A stretch of 64,000 nt of DNA from Actinotignum sanguinis (GCF_003957255.1 NZ_QDIE01000001.1:1-64000); one strand, 5' to 3'. Shown: positions 7,461 to 17,966, counted from the first letter of the stretch. Made by a program: numbers and translations. The notes: generated by a model from the sequence alone, not told the origin.

Positions 7461-10400
7461 TTAGCGGCGCACAGCCGGGGTATCCGTTCCGTTACCATCC
7501 CAGTCTCCGAGGAAGACCGCGTCAGCGTGGCGCCCGTAGGCAAGAGTCGCTTCAGCATCTCCTCCGGTGAGGTGGTTGGTGATGTGGAAGGTGTTGCCGC
7601 GGCGCACCGCGAAAGTATCCTTCCCATCCCCGTCGAAATCACCCACGAGGACTTCATCGCCGGCGCGGCCGTAGGAGAATACCTGCTCGGCATTCCCGCC
7701 CACGAGCGAGTTCTGGACAAAGAAGGTGTTACCGCGGCGCACCGCGAAAGTATCCTTCCCATCCCCGTCGAAATCACCCACGAGGACTTCATCGCCGGCA
7801 CGCCCGTAAGAGAACACTGCCGAGGCAACGGTTGCCGTCCAATTATTGGAGACGAAGAAGGTGTTGCCGTGCGAAGCCGGGGGAGTGGCCGGCTTGCTCG
7901 GCTCCTCGCTGGGTTCCGGCTCTGCGCTCGGTGTCGGCGCGGGCGCGGTCGGCTCCGGCTTCTCACTGGGCACCGGGGCCGGAGGTTCTTCCGTCGGCTC
8001 TGCGCTCGGTGTCGGCGCGGGCGCGGGAGTCGTAGGCGCGGGGGCAGGAGCGGTCGGCTCGACCGTGGGCTCCACCGACGGCGTCGGCGCGGGGGCCTGG
8101 GTCGTTGGCGTCGGGGCCGGAGTCGTTGGATCGATACTCGGGCTCGGCGCGGGGGCCGGGGTTGTCGGGGCGACGGTCGGCTCCGGCTTCTCGCTCGGGG
8201 TCGGCTCCGGTGTGGGAGACGGCTGCGACGTCGTGCATTCCTTGACGCAGAAGGGCGCTGTCACGAAGGTTTCTTCGCTGGCGCTGCGGGTGAATCCGGG
8301 AAGAGTGTCACCGGTCGGCTCAGTTGTTCCTGCACCGGTACCCTTCACGACCCGCAACTCAAAGACATAGCGACCCGGGGCAGCCGCGGTGCGCGTCGTC
8401 GCCGAGGCGGATTCGAGGTAGGTACCGTCCCAGGCGAAGCGCCCCAGATCGGTACGCCCCACACCGTCCTCGCTATGCACCACGTTATTTTCCGAGACCG
8501 GGGCGCCCTTTGAGCCATCCTCATTCGCGTGGAAGACCCGAATCTCAAGCTTCTGCACGGGGGAATCGATATGGTATTCCACTACCGGAACCGCGCCGTT
8601 GGCGTAGTCCATGGCGTAGGCAAAGAGCTCAGAATTGGGGGCATTGGAGTACTGCGCACCCTTATCCAGGCACTCGCCCTTGTAGATGGTGGCCGGGTTG
8701 GGGCACGCAATGAGCTTCGTTAGCGAGGGCGGATCGTAGGCGAGCAGATTCGCCAGATCCGGGCGCCTCTGAGCGATATCCGGCCGAATATCCTTGACCT
8801 TCCACGTGGTGTGGAGGAATTGCAAGGCGTTTTCGTAATCGCCCTTGAGACCCGCGAAGGGCACCTGGTAGGTGGAATTATCATCGCCGTGGGCCACCAC
8901 GTACCCGCCGTAGATCGTACCCTCGGGCACGTTCGTCGGATCGGTGACGGACACCTGTACCTGGGCGTCCGCCCCGGGCTGCACCGTTACCTGCGCGGGG
9001 CTAATCGCCACCTGCGCATCGGTCCCGTTGTAGCTCGTGAAACGATCATGCGGCCCGCTGGTGGCGCGCACGTGGGTATCCGCCGTGAAAGTGTAGGTGA
9101 CAGGAGCTGCCGCAGCGTTGTGCACGGTGAGCGTCGTCGTTTCCTGCACGTCAGAATCGCCCAGGGAAATCTTGGCGGGCGTGAACGCGGTGGGGCTCCC
9201 ACCACCATTCGTACCCGGTTCCGTGACCGCGGTCAGGGCCGCAGGAAGGTTGACGAGCCCAGCACCCTGGCGGTGCGTGGCGAGCTTCGGGGAATCCGCG
9301 CTGCCGTCCACCGTCACCAGATCAGCGGTGTTCTGCAAAGCCGCGCGCACCTGCGCCGGCGTGAGCTTCGGGTTAGCTTGGAGGAGCAGAGCCACGCTCC
9401 CGGCCACGTGCGGGGCCGCCATCGAGGTACCGGAAATCGTCTTCCACGAGGGCGTCACCTCATCATCGACCGGCCACGCAGAATAGATATTGCCACCCGG
9501 GGCGACCACATCGGGTTTGAGCTGGAGATCCGCAGCCAGGCCCCAGGAGGAAAAATCGGAAATCTTCCCGCCGGTGGGGGAGGCGGTCACTCGCTTCGCG
9601 TCCGTCCATTCGAGGCTGGCGTTTCCGGCAGCTACGGCCTCTTCGAAGCGCTCGCCCTGTTCTTGGGTGACCGCGATGACCGGAATGGTCACGGCCGGGC
9701 TTCCGGCGATGGTTGCGTTGAGGCTCCCGGGTTGGTTGTTGTAGATAATGACCGCGGCGGCGCCGTCGTCCTGCGCGGCGCGCGCCTTCTGGTAGAAGGT
9801 CGAGGTGCCGCGGGAGATAAGCACTGCTTTCCCGGTAAACGGTGTTCCGGGCAGATCAACAGCGCCGGTTTTTTGCCCTTCGGGATAGGCGACGACGTCG
9901 AGACTACCCGCCGTGGGTACCGCCGGCGATTCCGTGACATTATCAAATCCCTCGGGCGCGCCGTTGAACATAAATACCGGGCGCAGCACGTGGGTATTGT
10001 CCACGGAGCCCACCGCGATAACCGAGGGGCCTACCGCCGGAGCACTACCGGAGAAAATACCTTTCGCACCGGAATTACCCTGCGAGGCCGTCACCACCAC
10101 ACCGGCCGCAACGAGGTTTTCCGAAGCCACCGCGGTGGGGTAGTTGGGCCAGGTGGCGAAAGCCGCGCCGATAGACATATTAACCACGTCCATCTTGTCG
10201 CGCTGGGCGCGTTCGAGAGCGGAAAGAATGACCTCGGAGCTGGTGGAACCCGTGCATCCGAATACTCGGTAAGCACCGATTACAGCATCGGGAGCCACGC
10301 CCTTGAACTTGCTTTCCGGGTCATTACCTGCGGCGATACCGGCAACGTGCGAGCCGTGCCCGCCGCCGGCCCCGCAATCATCGGGAAGAGTGTCCGGGTG

Positions 10401-11099
10401 GGGGACCGGCTGGAAATTCGGATCGCTGCGATCCGTATTGAAGGAGTCGCCCACGAAATCGTAACCGGTCACGATCTTCTCATTGGGGAAAGCGCGCTCG
10501 CCCTTGACGCCGTTCCCACCGAAAGCGGGGTGATCAATGGCCACGCCGGAATCGATAATTCCCACGCGCACGCCCTTGCCGGTGACGCCGAATTCTTCAT
10601 TGGCCACGCTCGCGCCGGTCATCTCCCGCGCGGAATACATATCGGGAGTTTCGCCCGGGCGGTTAATTTCCGCATTCGAGTCCACCTCGGCGGGACGTTC
10701 CACCGTGAGGACCGGGTAAACACCGATAACATTAGCGTCGTTGACGTAGCGCGCCAGTTCCACCGAATCGGCTTCGACGGTCACGCCATTCCAGACATGC
10801 TGGTAGGAGGTGTCCACCTCGCCACCGTCATCTTCGACCGTCTGGGTGAATTCGCGCTGCTCGCCCGCGATGCGGGCGGAGGAACCACCGCGAATAAGAG
10901 GTTCGCTCTTAAGCTCAATAAACCATTTCCCGGTGAAATTTGGATCACTTTCCGCTGCGGCGACGGTGGCGCGGATGTCGAGGGGTGCCTGCCCATCCGA
11001 TTCCGTGGCCGCCGCGGTTGCGGGAGCGAGGGCGCCGCCGATGAGTGCGGCACAGGCCCAGGTGACGCTAAATCGGCGCCAGCGTGGTTGCTCAGCCAT
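7461..11099 (-). CDS. Secreted S8 subtilisin-like serine protease with C-terminal 45-residue repeats
   Basis: A 1212-residue pre-pro-protease. The order is: signal peptide (about 1-31), I9-like propeptide (about 57-133), S8 catalytic domain with D183 (IIDSG), H248 (GHGSHVAG), N342 (QGNSG) and S559 (SGTSMAAPH), a protease-associated insert at about 400-505 ([17 protein letters not shown]), Fn3-like domains, a long Pro/Thr/Glu linker of PTPSAEPT-type repeats at about 985-1075, and three 45-residue repeats (about 1078-1212) with [15 protein letters not shown]. The architecture resembles C5a-peptidase/lactocepin-like subtilases. There is no LPXTG anchor, so the repeats may hold it on the cell wall. 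The start ATG has AGGAAGGA upstream. It is transcribed alone. The role is probably extracellular proteolysis for nutrition or host interaction, which is inferred. Confidence 0.93.
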   Translation of the reverse strand: MAEQPRWRRFSVTWACAALIGGALAPATAAATESDGQAPLDIRATVAAAESDPNFTGKWFIELKSEPLIRGGSSARIAGEQREFTQTVEDDGGEVDTSYQHVWNGVTVEADSVELARYVNDANVIGVYPVLTVERPAEVDSNAEINRPGETPDMYSAREMTGASVANEEFGVTGKGVRVGIIDSGVAIDHPAFGGNGVKGERAFPNEKIVTGYDFVGDSFNTDRSDPNFQPVPHPDTLPDDCGAGGGHGSHVAGIAAGNDPESKFKGVAPDAVIGAYRVFGCTGSTSSEVILSALERAQRDKMDVVNMSIGAAFATWPNYPTAVASENLVAAGVVVTASQGNSGAKGIFSGSAPAVGPSVIAVGSVDNTHVLRPVFMFNGAPEGFDNVTESPAVPTAGSLDVVAYPEGQKTGAVDLPGTPFTGKAVLISRGTSTFYQKARAAQDDGAAAVIIYNNQPGSLNATIAGSPAVTIPVIAVTQEQGERFEEAVAAGNASLEWTDAKRVTASPTGGKISDFSSWGLAADLQLKPDVVAPGGNIYSAWPVDDEVTPSWKTISGTSMAAPHVAGSVALLLQANPKLTPAQVRAALQNTADLVTVDGSADSPKLATHRQGAGLVNLPAALTAVTEPGTNGGGSPTAFTPAKISLGDSDVQETTTLTVHNAAAAPVTYTFTADTHVRATSGPHDRFTSYNGTDAQVAISPAQVTVQPGADAQVQVSVTDPTNVPEGTIYGGYVVAHGDDNSTYQVPFAGLKGDYENALQFLHTTWKVKDIRPDIAQRRPDLANLLAYDPPSLTKLIACPNPATIYKGECLDKGAQYSNAPNSELFAYAMDYANGAVPVVEYHIDSPVQKLEIRVFHANEDGSKGAPVSENNVVHSEDGVGRTDLGRFAWDGTYLESASATTRTAAAPGRYVFELRVVKGTGAGTTEPTGDTLPGFTRSASEETFVTAPFCVKECTTSQPSPTPEPTPSEKPEPTVAPTTPAPAPSPSIDPTTPAPTPTTQAPAPTPSVEPTVEPTAPAPAPTTPAPAPTPSAEPTEEPPAPVPSEKPEPTAPAPTPSAEPEPSEEPSKPATPPASHGNTFFVSNNWTATVASAVFSYGRAGDEVLVGDFDGDGKDTFAVRRGNTFFVQNSLVGGNAEQVFSYGRAGDEVLVGDFDGDGKDTFAVRRGNTFHITNHLTGGDAEATLAYGRHADAVFLGDWDGNGTDTPAVRR
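7597..7799 (-). repeat. Near-identical repeat units in the subtilase 3' end
   Basis: A 68-bp block at 7597-7664 recurs exactly at 7732-7799, 135 bp (45 codons) apart. It encodes the shared segment [15 protein letters not shown] of adjacent repeats. A third, diverged unit follows toward 7461. The exact identity implies recent duplication or gene conversion, so copy number may vary between strains. Confidence 0.9.
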
Positions 11100-11516
11100 A
11101 CATATCCTTCCTGATAGCTGGCCGCCGGCCCGAACAGAGAGATATGCGCCCAGGTCAACGGCATGCCAGCAATTTTGCCGAATATCTTAAATAATCAAAA
11201 CTGACAGTCCAGAGTGTGAACGACAGGCATGGGTGAAGAAGGGACAAGGTCAAAGTACGGCGAAAAAGTACGGGGAAGGGGCTTGCTACCAGGAGCCGAT
11301 CCAGCGGCCCGCCGTTCGCGCCCCCATGAATTCGTTTTGACATAATGTACATTATCGGCAAGTAGCGCCGGGGAGCCAGATTCCCGTCCAGCCCCTCTTT
11401 CACGCATGACCGCACCGTTTTCCAGAGCGCAACCGCAGGCGTACGCGGCGTCGTCGTTAATATAGAAACAGCGAAACGATATGCGGGCTTGCCGGCCCGC
11501 GAGGAAGGATAGCACT
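11100..11516. other. Divergent intergenic region between subtilase and rbpA
   Basis: 417 bp without a recognisable gene. It must contain the minus-strand subtilase promoter and the plus-strand rbpA promoter. A TTGACA element overlaps a 14-bp palindrome at 11337-11355. Close to rbpA, TTAATATAG at 11457-11465 is a -10 candidate. The segment 11190-11300 shows nothing I can name. Confidence 0.5.
11337..11355 (+). promoter_or_regulatory. TTGACA element overlapping a perfect palindrome
   Basis: A consensus -35 hexamer TTGACA (11337-11342) runs straight into ATAATGTACATTAT (11342-11355), a perfect 14-bp palindrome. A repressor bound there would cover the promoter. No strong -10 is seen at the right distance (AAGTAG around 11360), so direction and target (rbpA or subtilase) are unclear. 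Confidence 0.4.
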
Positions 11517-11870
11517 ATGGCTGAACGTTCCTTGCGCGGAATGCGCATCGGAGCCAATTCACTCGAGACCGATGACAACGTGGTATTCGTGGATCGCCAG
11601 CAGGTGAAATACCGCTGCACGAACGGCCACGAATTCGGGGTTGCCATGGCGGTGGACGCCGAAGTGCCTACCGCGTGGACGTGCCGCTGCGGCGTGGAAG
11701 CCGAACTTATCGAAGGTGAAGGCGTGGACGACCGCAAGCCGCCCAAGCCGGTGCGCACCCACTGGGATATGCTCATGGAACGCCGTAACGAAGATGAGCT
11801 CAAGGTGCTGCTGGAGGAACGCCTCGAGCTACTGCGTGAAGGTAAGCTGCGCTTGCGGCGGAACCGCTAA
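11517..11870 (+). CDS. rbpA: RNA polymerase-binding protein RbpA
   Basis: A 117-residue actinobacterial transcription factor that binds RNA polymerase and the principal sigma factor and stabilises open complexes. The family layout is clear: N-terminal tail, a central core with C34, H38, C56 and C58 (YRCTNGHEF, WTCRCG), a basic linker, and the sigma-interaction domain THWDMLMERRNEDELKVLL. ATG 11517 follows GAGGAAGGA. It converges on ppm with 24 bp between them, the same rbpA/ppm1 neighbourhood seen in mycobacteria. Confidence 0.95.
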   Translation: MAERSLRGMRIGANSLETDDNVVFVDRQQVKYRCTNGHEFGVAMAVDAEVPTAWTCRCGVEAELIEGEGVDDRKPPKPVRTHWDMLMERRNEDELKVLLEERLELLREGKLRLRRNR

Positions 11871-11894
11871 TCGCCACCGTCAATCACGCGGCGC

Positions 11895-12665
11895 TCAATG
11901 CCGCGGCCGGCGCAGGTGTGCGGCAGCTCGTTTCGCGGCATCGCGTAGCTGCCTCCCCCGCCGCGTGACGCCCATCACCGTGGTGCGCTTCAGCGATTCG
12001 GTGAATACCGAACCGGAGAGCTTCGACTCCCCCGCCTCGCGCTCTGAAAAAGTGATGGGCATTTCAACGATATGGCCGCCGCTGCGCGCCACATGGTCGG
12101 TCATATCCGTCTGGAAGAAGTAGCCGCGTGCTTCCACGGAATCCAGGTTGAGCTTCTCCAGCATATCTGTGCGGTACACGCGGTAGCCAGCGGTGGCATC
12201 ACGTACCGGCAGCCCGAGCATCCCTTGAATATAAAGGTTCCCTAGCCGCGAGAGCGCTTCGCGCGGCTTGGACCAGCCATCAATTTTCCCGCCCCGCACG
12301 TAGCGCGAACCGATGACCAGATCCGGCCGATCAGACATCGCGGCGCGCTCCAGCAGCAGCGGCAACTGTTCAGGATGGTGGGAACCATCCGCGTCCATCT
12401 CCACCACATGACTGTATCCGTGCTCAAGTGCCCAGCCGAAAGCCGCGATATAGGCACGCCCGAGACCATCTTTTTCGGTGCGGTGCAGCACGTGAATCTG
12501 CTCATCACGCCCGGAAAGTTCCTCGGCGATATCCCCGGTACCGTCCGGAGAATTATCGTCAACAACCAGGATATCCGCGGCGGGCACCGCCCGGCGGGCC
12601 CGCTCGATAATACGCGGAAGATTCTCCGCCTCGTTGTACGTGGGAATCGTGATGAGAACGTGCAC
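11895..12665 (-). CDS. ppm: Polyprenol monophosphomannose synthase (GT2)
   Basis: A 256-residue glycosyltransferase family 2 protein that transfers mannose from GDP-mannose to polyprenyl phosphate, giving the donor for lipoglycan and protein mannosylation. Motifs seen: ITIPTYNEAENL, VVDDNSPDGTGD and EMDADGSHHPEQ, the metal/nucleotide site of the DPM1 class. GTG 12665 is chosen because it lies 2 bp after the lnt stop with AAGAAAGG upstream; the frame continues upstream only inside lnt. In Mycobacterium tuberculosis Ppm1 is fused to the N-acyltransferase domain; here the two are separate adjacent genes. It has no membrane domain of its own. Confidence 0.93.
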   Translation of the reverse strand: MHVLITIPTYNEAENLPRIIERARRAVPAADILVVDDNSPDGTGDIAEELSGRDEQIHVLHRTEKDGLGRAYIAAFGWALEHGYSHVVEMDADGSHHPEQLPLLLERAAMSDRPDLVIGSRYVRGGKIDGWSKPREALSRLGNLYIQGMLGLPVRDATAGYRVYRTDMLEKLNLDSVEARGYFFQTDMTDHVARSGGHIVEMPITFSEREAGESKLSGSVFTESLKRTTVMGVTRRGRQLRDAAKRAAAHLRRPRH

Positions 12666-12667
12666 GA

Positions 12668-14260
12668 CTAACCTTTCTTCCAGCGCAGCCTTGCGTACCA
12701 CACCCATGCTATACCGCCGACCGCTGCCGCCGCACCGAGAACCCCGTCCCGGTAGTACGGATAGAAACGCGCTGCCGGAGTGAGACCTTCGTGGAGGGCC
12801 ACCGTGGTGGTATGCACTGCTTGCGTCCACGCTTCGGTGCGTTCACGTACCGCGCCATTTGTTTCGACGACGCCGGAAACTCCCACGGTGGAAACCTGGA
12901 GCGCAATACGCTGGTATTCCACCGCCCGGAAACGGACCATATCGAATTGTTGGGCAGATTCGGCGCTATCCCCAAAAGAGGCGTTATTGGTGGCGACCAC
13001 GTAGAGCTGGGCACCCTGGCGGATCGCCTCGGAGCCCACATCTCCAAGCGCCACTTCGAAACAAATCGGGGTGGCTAGGCGCACGGTGGTGCTCTTAGCT
13101 CCCGCAGTACTGTTGTGGCCACCGGCACCGCTCTCCCCCATCGGGATGTCAAGAACCGCAGGTTTCGTACCGGCCCGCATATCAACGGAGACCAGATCAA
13201 CCGCGGAGCTAAACTTTCGGAAGAAATCTCGATAGGGCATATATTCCCCGAAGGGAACCGGGTGCTGCTTACTGTATACAGCGTTTACCTCTCCCCCGGT
13301 CTCGTTGGGAAGATAAACAACAAGATCATTGGTTCGGCTCATCGCCTGTCCCGAAGCATCACGCTCGTAAGATTGGGTTCCCAAGAGCAGCGGAACACCC
13401 AGGTAGTTCGAGGTCTCGCTCACGAGAGCCCGAGCGCGGTGATGCTCGCGAATATCGTGATCGGAGGCGGATTCCGGCCATACCACCAGGTCTACCTCCT
13501 CCGGGTTGATTTCCCGGGTTGCTTGGCTGAGATTCTCGGTGACTGTCAGGGCCTGATCACGCCCGTCCGGAAGGCTACCCGCCCGCGGCACGATCCCCTG
13601 CACATAGCCCAGGCGTAGCGTACCGGTGGGAGGGGTGGCGGGAAGAGGAAGTGCCCAGGGGAAAGCGAAGAGCAGCGCGGCGCTGAGCGCCAGAGCGGCC
13701 CCCACAAAAAGCCGACCGCTGCGCACTCGAATGAAGGCCAGGCTGAGGGCTGCCCCGCATATCACGACGGCGGCGGAGACCAGCATGGTGGAACCCCAGG
13801 GTGCCAGGCGCACTAGCGGGCTATCTACCTGGGAAAAGGCGAGGGTTCCCCAGGCGATGCCGCCGAAAGGCCACAGGGAGCGAGCCAGTTCGGCGCCCGT
13901 CCACACCAGGGCTACCGCGGGGAGGAATAGCAGCGGGCAACGAGTCCAACGCGCCTGGCTCATGGCGCTCCAGGTTGCCACCACCACTCCGGTAAACAGT
14001 GCTTGCGACAGAGCGAGAGCGAGTTGGGGTATGAGATCCCCGGAGGCTTCTCCGGCCCAGGAAAAATGCAAGGAGAAAAATATGCATCCGGTAAGAACTC
14101 CGTAGGCGAAACCAGCGCTCGGGTGACAGGAGGCCGCAACGAGGAGAAGTAGCGCAATACTCACCGGCGCGAGGATGCCGTAGCTCAGGGGCGGGAAGGA
14201 GGCAAAGAGCCCAAGACCTGCCAGAACCACGCCGCACAGCCGCAAGAGAACACCGCTCAC
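12668..14260 (-). CDS. lnt: Apolipoprotein N-acyltransferase
   Basis: A 530-residue integral membrane enzyme that adds the third acyl chain to the N-terminal cysteine of lipoproteins. About six N-terminal hydrophobic segments precede a nitrilase-fold domain. Catalytic residues are visible as E in WPESASDHD, K in YSKQHPVPFGEYMPYR and C in TPICFEVA. A final hydrophobic helix lies near the C-terminus (LGAAAAVGGIAWVWY). The start overlaps the helY stop by 4 bp and the stop is 2 bp from ppm, so it is translationally coupled on both sides. Substrates could include the lipoproteins encoded at 20141-21193 and 52227-53206. Confidence 0.93.
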   Translation of the reverse strand: MSGVLLRLCGVVLAGLGLFASFPPLSYGILAPVSIALLLLVAASCHPSAGFAYGVLTGCIFFSLHFSWAGEASGDLIPQLALALSQALFTGVVVATWSAMSQARWTRCPLLFLPAVALVWTGAELARSLWPFGGIAWGTLAFSQVDSPLVRLAPWGSTMLVSAAVVICGAALSLAFIRVRSGRLFVGAALALSAALLFAFPWALPLPATPPTGTLRLGYVQGIVPRAGSLPDGRDQALTVTENLSQATREINPEEVDLVVWPESASDHDIREHHRARALVSETSNYLGVPLLLGTQSYERDASGQAMSRTNDLVVYLPNETGGEVNAVYSKQHPVPFGEYMPYRDFFRKFSSAVDLVSVDMRAGTKPAVLDIPMGESGAGGHNSTAGAKSTTVRLATPICFEVALGDVGSEAIRQGAQLYVVATNNASFGDSAESAQQFDMVRFRAVEYQRIALQVSTVGVSGVVETNGAVRERTEAWTQAVHTTTVALHEGLTPAARFYPYYRDGVLGAAAAVGGIAWVWYARLRWKKG

Positions 14261-16854
14261 ATAAGCTCCGATCGCCGCATGAGGTCACGGGCCTGACGTG
14301 CGATATCGCTCAGCCAGGTACCCTCGGTGGCCACCGTGACCTGCCCGAGGACATCGATAATGCGGCGGGCCGCGGAAATGAAATCCCCGGCGGTCATCCG
14401 GGCAGATTCCAGGCACGCCTCCAAGCCCACTCCCCTAGCCCAGGCTGCGAAAACATCCGCGCAGCCCGGGCTCAGATCCGGGGTGCGCGTAATCCCATGC
14501 TGATATTCCAGGGATTGCAGGTACTGCACCTCGGCGCGGGCGACCCGCGCCGCATCAAAGAGCCGAGTATCGCGCGGTAGGGCAGTCCCCAAGCGATCAT
14601 CGGCCAAAAACATGGACACCCATCCGGCCAGGGCCGATCCGTCCAGTCCGCCCTCCGGCAGCTGCGCCAAGCACTGGTACATGAGCAGATCAGCCTCTGT
14701 ATGCAGTTCGCGCAATTGCGCGGCTCCCGGGCCCATGCGGATGGAGTCATCGTCGCCCTGGAGCACCCCGACCTCGCGTAATACCGCGGCGGTGGCATCA
14801 AATTCCCGCCCGGCCGAATCGGTGAAAGCCGCGATACGCTGATCGAGTTCCTCGATGCGGTGGTGGAGCGAGATCCACGTTTGGGCCTCATCGAGATGGG
14901 TATACAGGTGCGGGCAGGAAGAAACCGGATGCGCGGCTACTGCGGGATCGCGCGGGGTGGCGAAACGCGCCCAGGATGCCAGCAGGTCCCGGTCGATTCC
15001 CAGATCTGCGCGTCCCCCCACCAGATTGAGAATGTCGTCGGCGATGTGCTCGCGCACCTCCGTCTTTTTGGTAGACATTCCGAAAGGTACCGTGACCGGG
15101 CCGATCTCACGCATTTCCGAGGCGAGAGAATCTTCATCAAGCCAAGCCAGGTTCCCGAACCAATCGATAATGCGCACTCGCTCCGGGGCTGCGGAGAGCA
15201 CCAGGGCGTAGGACAGCTCGGTACCTCTCGCGTAAGCGTACACATAGCCCTGGCGCACCGCCGCGAAGCTATTCGCAATACGCTCCCGGTAGCGCCGTTT
15301 CGCGGCTTTGCGTTCGGCTTTCGCGGCCCGCCCGGCATTCCCGCGCAGCCGCAGGTAGTCAAGCAGATCCCCGCGTGAGCAGCGCAGGCGGCTTTCCTCG
15401 GTCTCCACCCGGCGTTGAATCCGGGCGCGCCGCGCCGCCAGTCCCCCCAGCTCCGCATTGCGTTGGAATTGCGCGAAAGAACGCCCCATAAGATCCCGGG
15501 CCGCCGCGTAGCTCATCCGAGCCAGCAGATTCGTTACCGTGTTATAGGACGGCTGGAAAGCTGATATCAAGGGCTCCACCCGCCCCGAAGCCAGATCGGC
15601 CAGATGCTCCGGATCGGTATCCGCATCGGCTACCACCACTCCGTAGCCCACGTTATCGCGCCCGCGCCGCCCAGCACGCCCGATGAGCTGGGTGTATTCG
15701 GTGGCGCTCAGGTCCACAAAACCGTGGCCGTCCCAGCGCTGGAGTTCCTCGAGGACCACGGTGCGCACCGGCATATCGATGCCGAGGGCCAAAGTACCGG
15801 TCGCGTAGACGATACTGAGGAGCCCACGTTCCATGAGACGTTCAGTCAGCTCTTTGATAGCGGGGAAAACCCCGGCGTGGTGAGCTCCGTATCCGCGTTC
15901 CAGCGCCGCGGCGGCCCGCTCAAAATGCACGGCACGCCGATCCGATTCCGTGAGTGTTTCGCGCAGCGCCGCGACCTCCTTAGCGATCTCGGCGCGCTGC
16001 TCCCGGGTGGTGAGGACCTCATTATGGCGCAGTAGTGCCTCAACCGCTTTATCGCAGCCTTTGCGGGAAAAAATGAATTCAATCGCCGGGAGCATACGCC
16101 GCTCGCCGAGTTTGTCGATGATGGCACGGCGCTCGCGATCCGAGACGCGTTTCTTGCGTTCCGCACTGCGCCGGCCCAGCGCGTTGACCAGCGCCGGATC
16201 AGGATCCACAGTACCCGCACGGTAGAGCGGGAAGAGCTTGCGGCCCACATTGACGTATTGCGCGAGCGGAACGGGGCGTTTTGTCGATACGACGACGTCC
16301 GTTGCCCCGCGCACCGACCGCATCCACGCTGCAAGTTCCTCGGTATTGGCCACCGTGGCCGATAGCGCAGCCAAACGCACATGCTCAGGGAGCGACAAAA
16401 TTGTTTCTTCCCATACCGGCCCGCGGTCAGGATCCGCCAAAAAATGCACTTCGTCCAGAACTGCGTAGCCGACGTCACGGATATCAGGGGATTCGTGCAG
16501 CAGCATATTACGCAACACTTCGGTGGTCACCACCAAAATCTGCGCCTCGCGATTAATGCTCTGGTCGCCGGTGAGCAGACCCACCTGCTCCGCACCGATC
16601 TGCCGGGACAGTTCGGCGTACTTTTGGTTGGAGAGCGCTTTAATCGGCGCGGTATAGATACATTTTTTCGACGACGCTAAAGCCAGATACACCGCGTAAT
16701 GGGCCACCACTGTTTTCCCCGAACCGGTGGGAGCACAGACCAGCACATCATGGCCGCGCCCGAGAGCCGCGCAGGCTTCCAGCTGGAAATCATCGAGGTG
16801 GATACCGCGGCTAGCGTAGCTTTCCCGATAATCCTCGAGTAGCAGATCGGTCAT
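14257..16854 (-). CDS. helY: Ski2-like DEAD/DEAH-box helicase HelY
   Basis: An 865-residue superfamily-2 helicase. Motif I APTGSGKT is at residues 41-48, motif II DEVH at 134-137, motif III SATVAN follows, and motif VI is QLIGRAGRRGR. The C-terminal third resembles the DSHCT domain of Mtr4/Ski2-type RNA helicases, so a role in RNA processing or decay is likely. It overlaps pafC and lnt by 4 bp each. Actinobacteria typically have pafB-pafC-tatA-tatC-helY, but here helY abuts pafC directly and tatA/tatC are absent from the locus. Confidence 0.92.
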   Translation of the reverse strand: MTDLLLEDYRESYASRGIHLDDFQLEACAALGRGHDVLVCAPTGSGKTVVAHYAVYLALASSKKCIYTAPIKALSNQKYAELSRQIGAEQVGLLTGDQSINREAQILVVTTEVLRNMLLHESPDIRDVGYAVLDEVHFLADPDRGPVWEETILSLPEHVRLAALSATVANTEELAAWMRSVRGATDVVVSTKRPVPLAQYVNVGRKLFPLYRAGTVDPDPALVNALGRRSAERKKRVSDRERRAIIDKLGERRMLPAIEFIFSRKGCDKAVEALLRHNEVLTTREQRAEIAKEVAALRETLTESDRRAVHFERAAAALERGYGAHHAGVFPAIKELTERLMERGLLSIVYATGTLALGIDMPVRTVVLEELQRWDGHGFVDLSATEYTQLIGRAGRRGRDNVGYGVVVADADTDPEHLADLASGRVEPLISAFQPSYNTVTNLLARMSYAAARDLMGRSFAQFQRNAELGGLAARRARIQRRVETEESRLRCSRGDLLDYLRLRGNAGRAAKAERKAAKRRYRERIANSFAAVRQGYVYAYARGTELSYALVLSAAPERVRIIDWFGNLAWLDEDSLASEMREIGPVTVPFGMSTKKTEVREHIADDILNLVGGRADLGIDRDLLASWARFATPRDPAVAAHPVSSCPHLYTHLDEAQTWISLHHRIEELDQRIAAFTDSAGREFDATAAVLREVGVLQGDDDSIRMGPGAAQLRELHTEADLLMYQCLAQLPEGGLDGSALAGWVSMFLADDRLGTALPRDTRLFDAARVARAEVQYLQSLEYQHGITRTPDLSPGCADVFAAWARGVGLEACLESARMTAGDFISAARRIIDVLGQVTVATEGTWLSDIARQARDLMRRSELM

Positions 16855-17966
16855 CGCTCCCCTTCCGGTGCACTTTCATCGCTCACGCACGCAGCGGCGT
16901 CGTCGCCCTTCTGGGCGCGCAAGCGCGCGCAATACCGCCCTACCGCGCGCGCAACCGCCGGCGGTTCCAATGCGATCACGTCGTCAATTTGCACGAGGAG
17001 GGAAACGAGCCAGGAAAGTGAGCGCGCCCGAACCTCAATGGTGAGCAGTTCCGCGCCGCCCGGCGCTGCCGCGGTGCCACATTCCTCATCCGCTTCGCGC
17101 ACCCGCGCGCCGGGGAGGGTTTCGGCCACCCAGCGTGAGGCTCCGGTCACGGTGATCCGCACCTGCGTGCCGCGCGGTTCCCAGGTATCCTCCCCGCGGG
17201 TGCGCTGCACTTTCTCGCTTTTCTCTACCTCGACGAGGGCTTTGCGAGCTGCCGCGCGTTCCGATCGGCTGAGCTTCGCCCCGGGACGGGCCGCCGTTAT
17301 GCGGTCCAGGCGGAAATGCCGCAGGCCCTGCGCGGTGAGGGCGCGTAGTAGCGGAGCGTCACCGGCCAGGATAACGAGGGGAATAACGTGTTCGTGCCCG
17401 GCCTTCGCATGTGCAAACGGCTCGGCCACCGCGCGTTCGTAGTTGAAGTCAAGGTAGCAGCCGCCTTGGAGTGCGGCGTGCACGGCCTCCATAGTGGCGG
17501 CATCCGCTGCCGGGCGGGTGGGTGGCCAGAGGGCACCTTCGTATCCGGCTTCGCGCACCGCCTCCCCCAGTGCGTTGCGCGTGGCGGTGAGGGTTGTGGC
17601 AGCCGGGCCGGGAGCGGTCACATCCCGGGCGGCATCGAGCAGAGCAGCTACCACCATCGCATCGTCCAACGTGAAAGGAATAACCGGATCATCTGTCATG
17701 GACCGCAGGTAGACGCGACTCTCCGGCCCGCCCGCGGTATCCGACTCCGCCACGCGCCCCGCGGAAGCGGCACGTTCAGGGAGCTCCAATTCGAAGGGGA
17801 TATCGAAATCGGCGGTTTCCGCGAGGTTAGCATCCCAAAGATAGTCGAGGGTGCGCTTCCAGGAGGGGAACTGGAAATGGGCGGTCAGCTCAGCCAAACT
17901 CGCACCCTCGGGGCGTTCATGCAGGTAGAGCAGCATCCCTAGAGTGGTAACAATATCGGTACTCAT
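16851..17966 (-). CDS. pafC: WYL-domain regulator PafC
   Basis: A 371-residue partner of PafB. An N-terminal winged-helix-like region (about 5-60) is followed by a WYL domain with YLDFNYER and a C-terminal extension (about 290-345). In mycobacteria PafB and PafC form a heterodimeric activator of the LexA/RecA-independent DNA-damage response. It overlaps pafB upstream and helY downstream by 4 bp, so the three are translated as a coupled unit. Orthology is supported by the pair arrangement and helY neighbour. The ligand of the WYL domain is not deducible from sequence. Confidence 0.88.
   Translation of the reverse strand: MSTDIVTTLGMLLYLHERPEGASLAELTAHFQFPSWKRTLDYLWDANLAETADFDIPFELELPERAASAGRVAESDTAGGPESRVYLRSMTDDPVIPFTLDDAMVVAALLDAARDVTAPGPAATTLTATRNALGEAVREAGYEGALWPPTRPAADAATMEAVHAALQGGCYLDFNYERAVAEPFAHAKAGHEHVIPLVILAGDAPLLRALTAQGLRHFRLDRITAARPGAKLSRSERAAARKALVEVEKSEKVQRTRGEDTWEPRGTQVRITVTGASRWVAETLPGARVREADEECGTAAAPGGAELLTIEVRARSLSWLVSLLVQIDDVIALEPPAVARAVGRYCARLRAQKGDDAAACVSDESAPEGER

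Noticed and set aside
7606-7799. Direct repeats as a possible CRISPR array
   Set aside because: Repeats are in frame inside the subtilase and spaced by coding sequence of the same repeat unit; no cas genes.
8811-11114. 767-codon plus-strand open frame inside the subtilase
   Set aside because: Antisense shadow; the subtilase frame has all catalytic motifs and a signal peptide.
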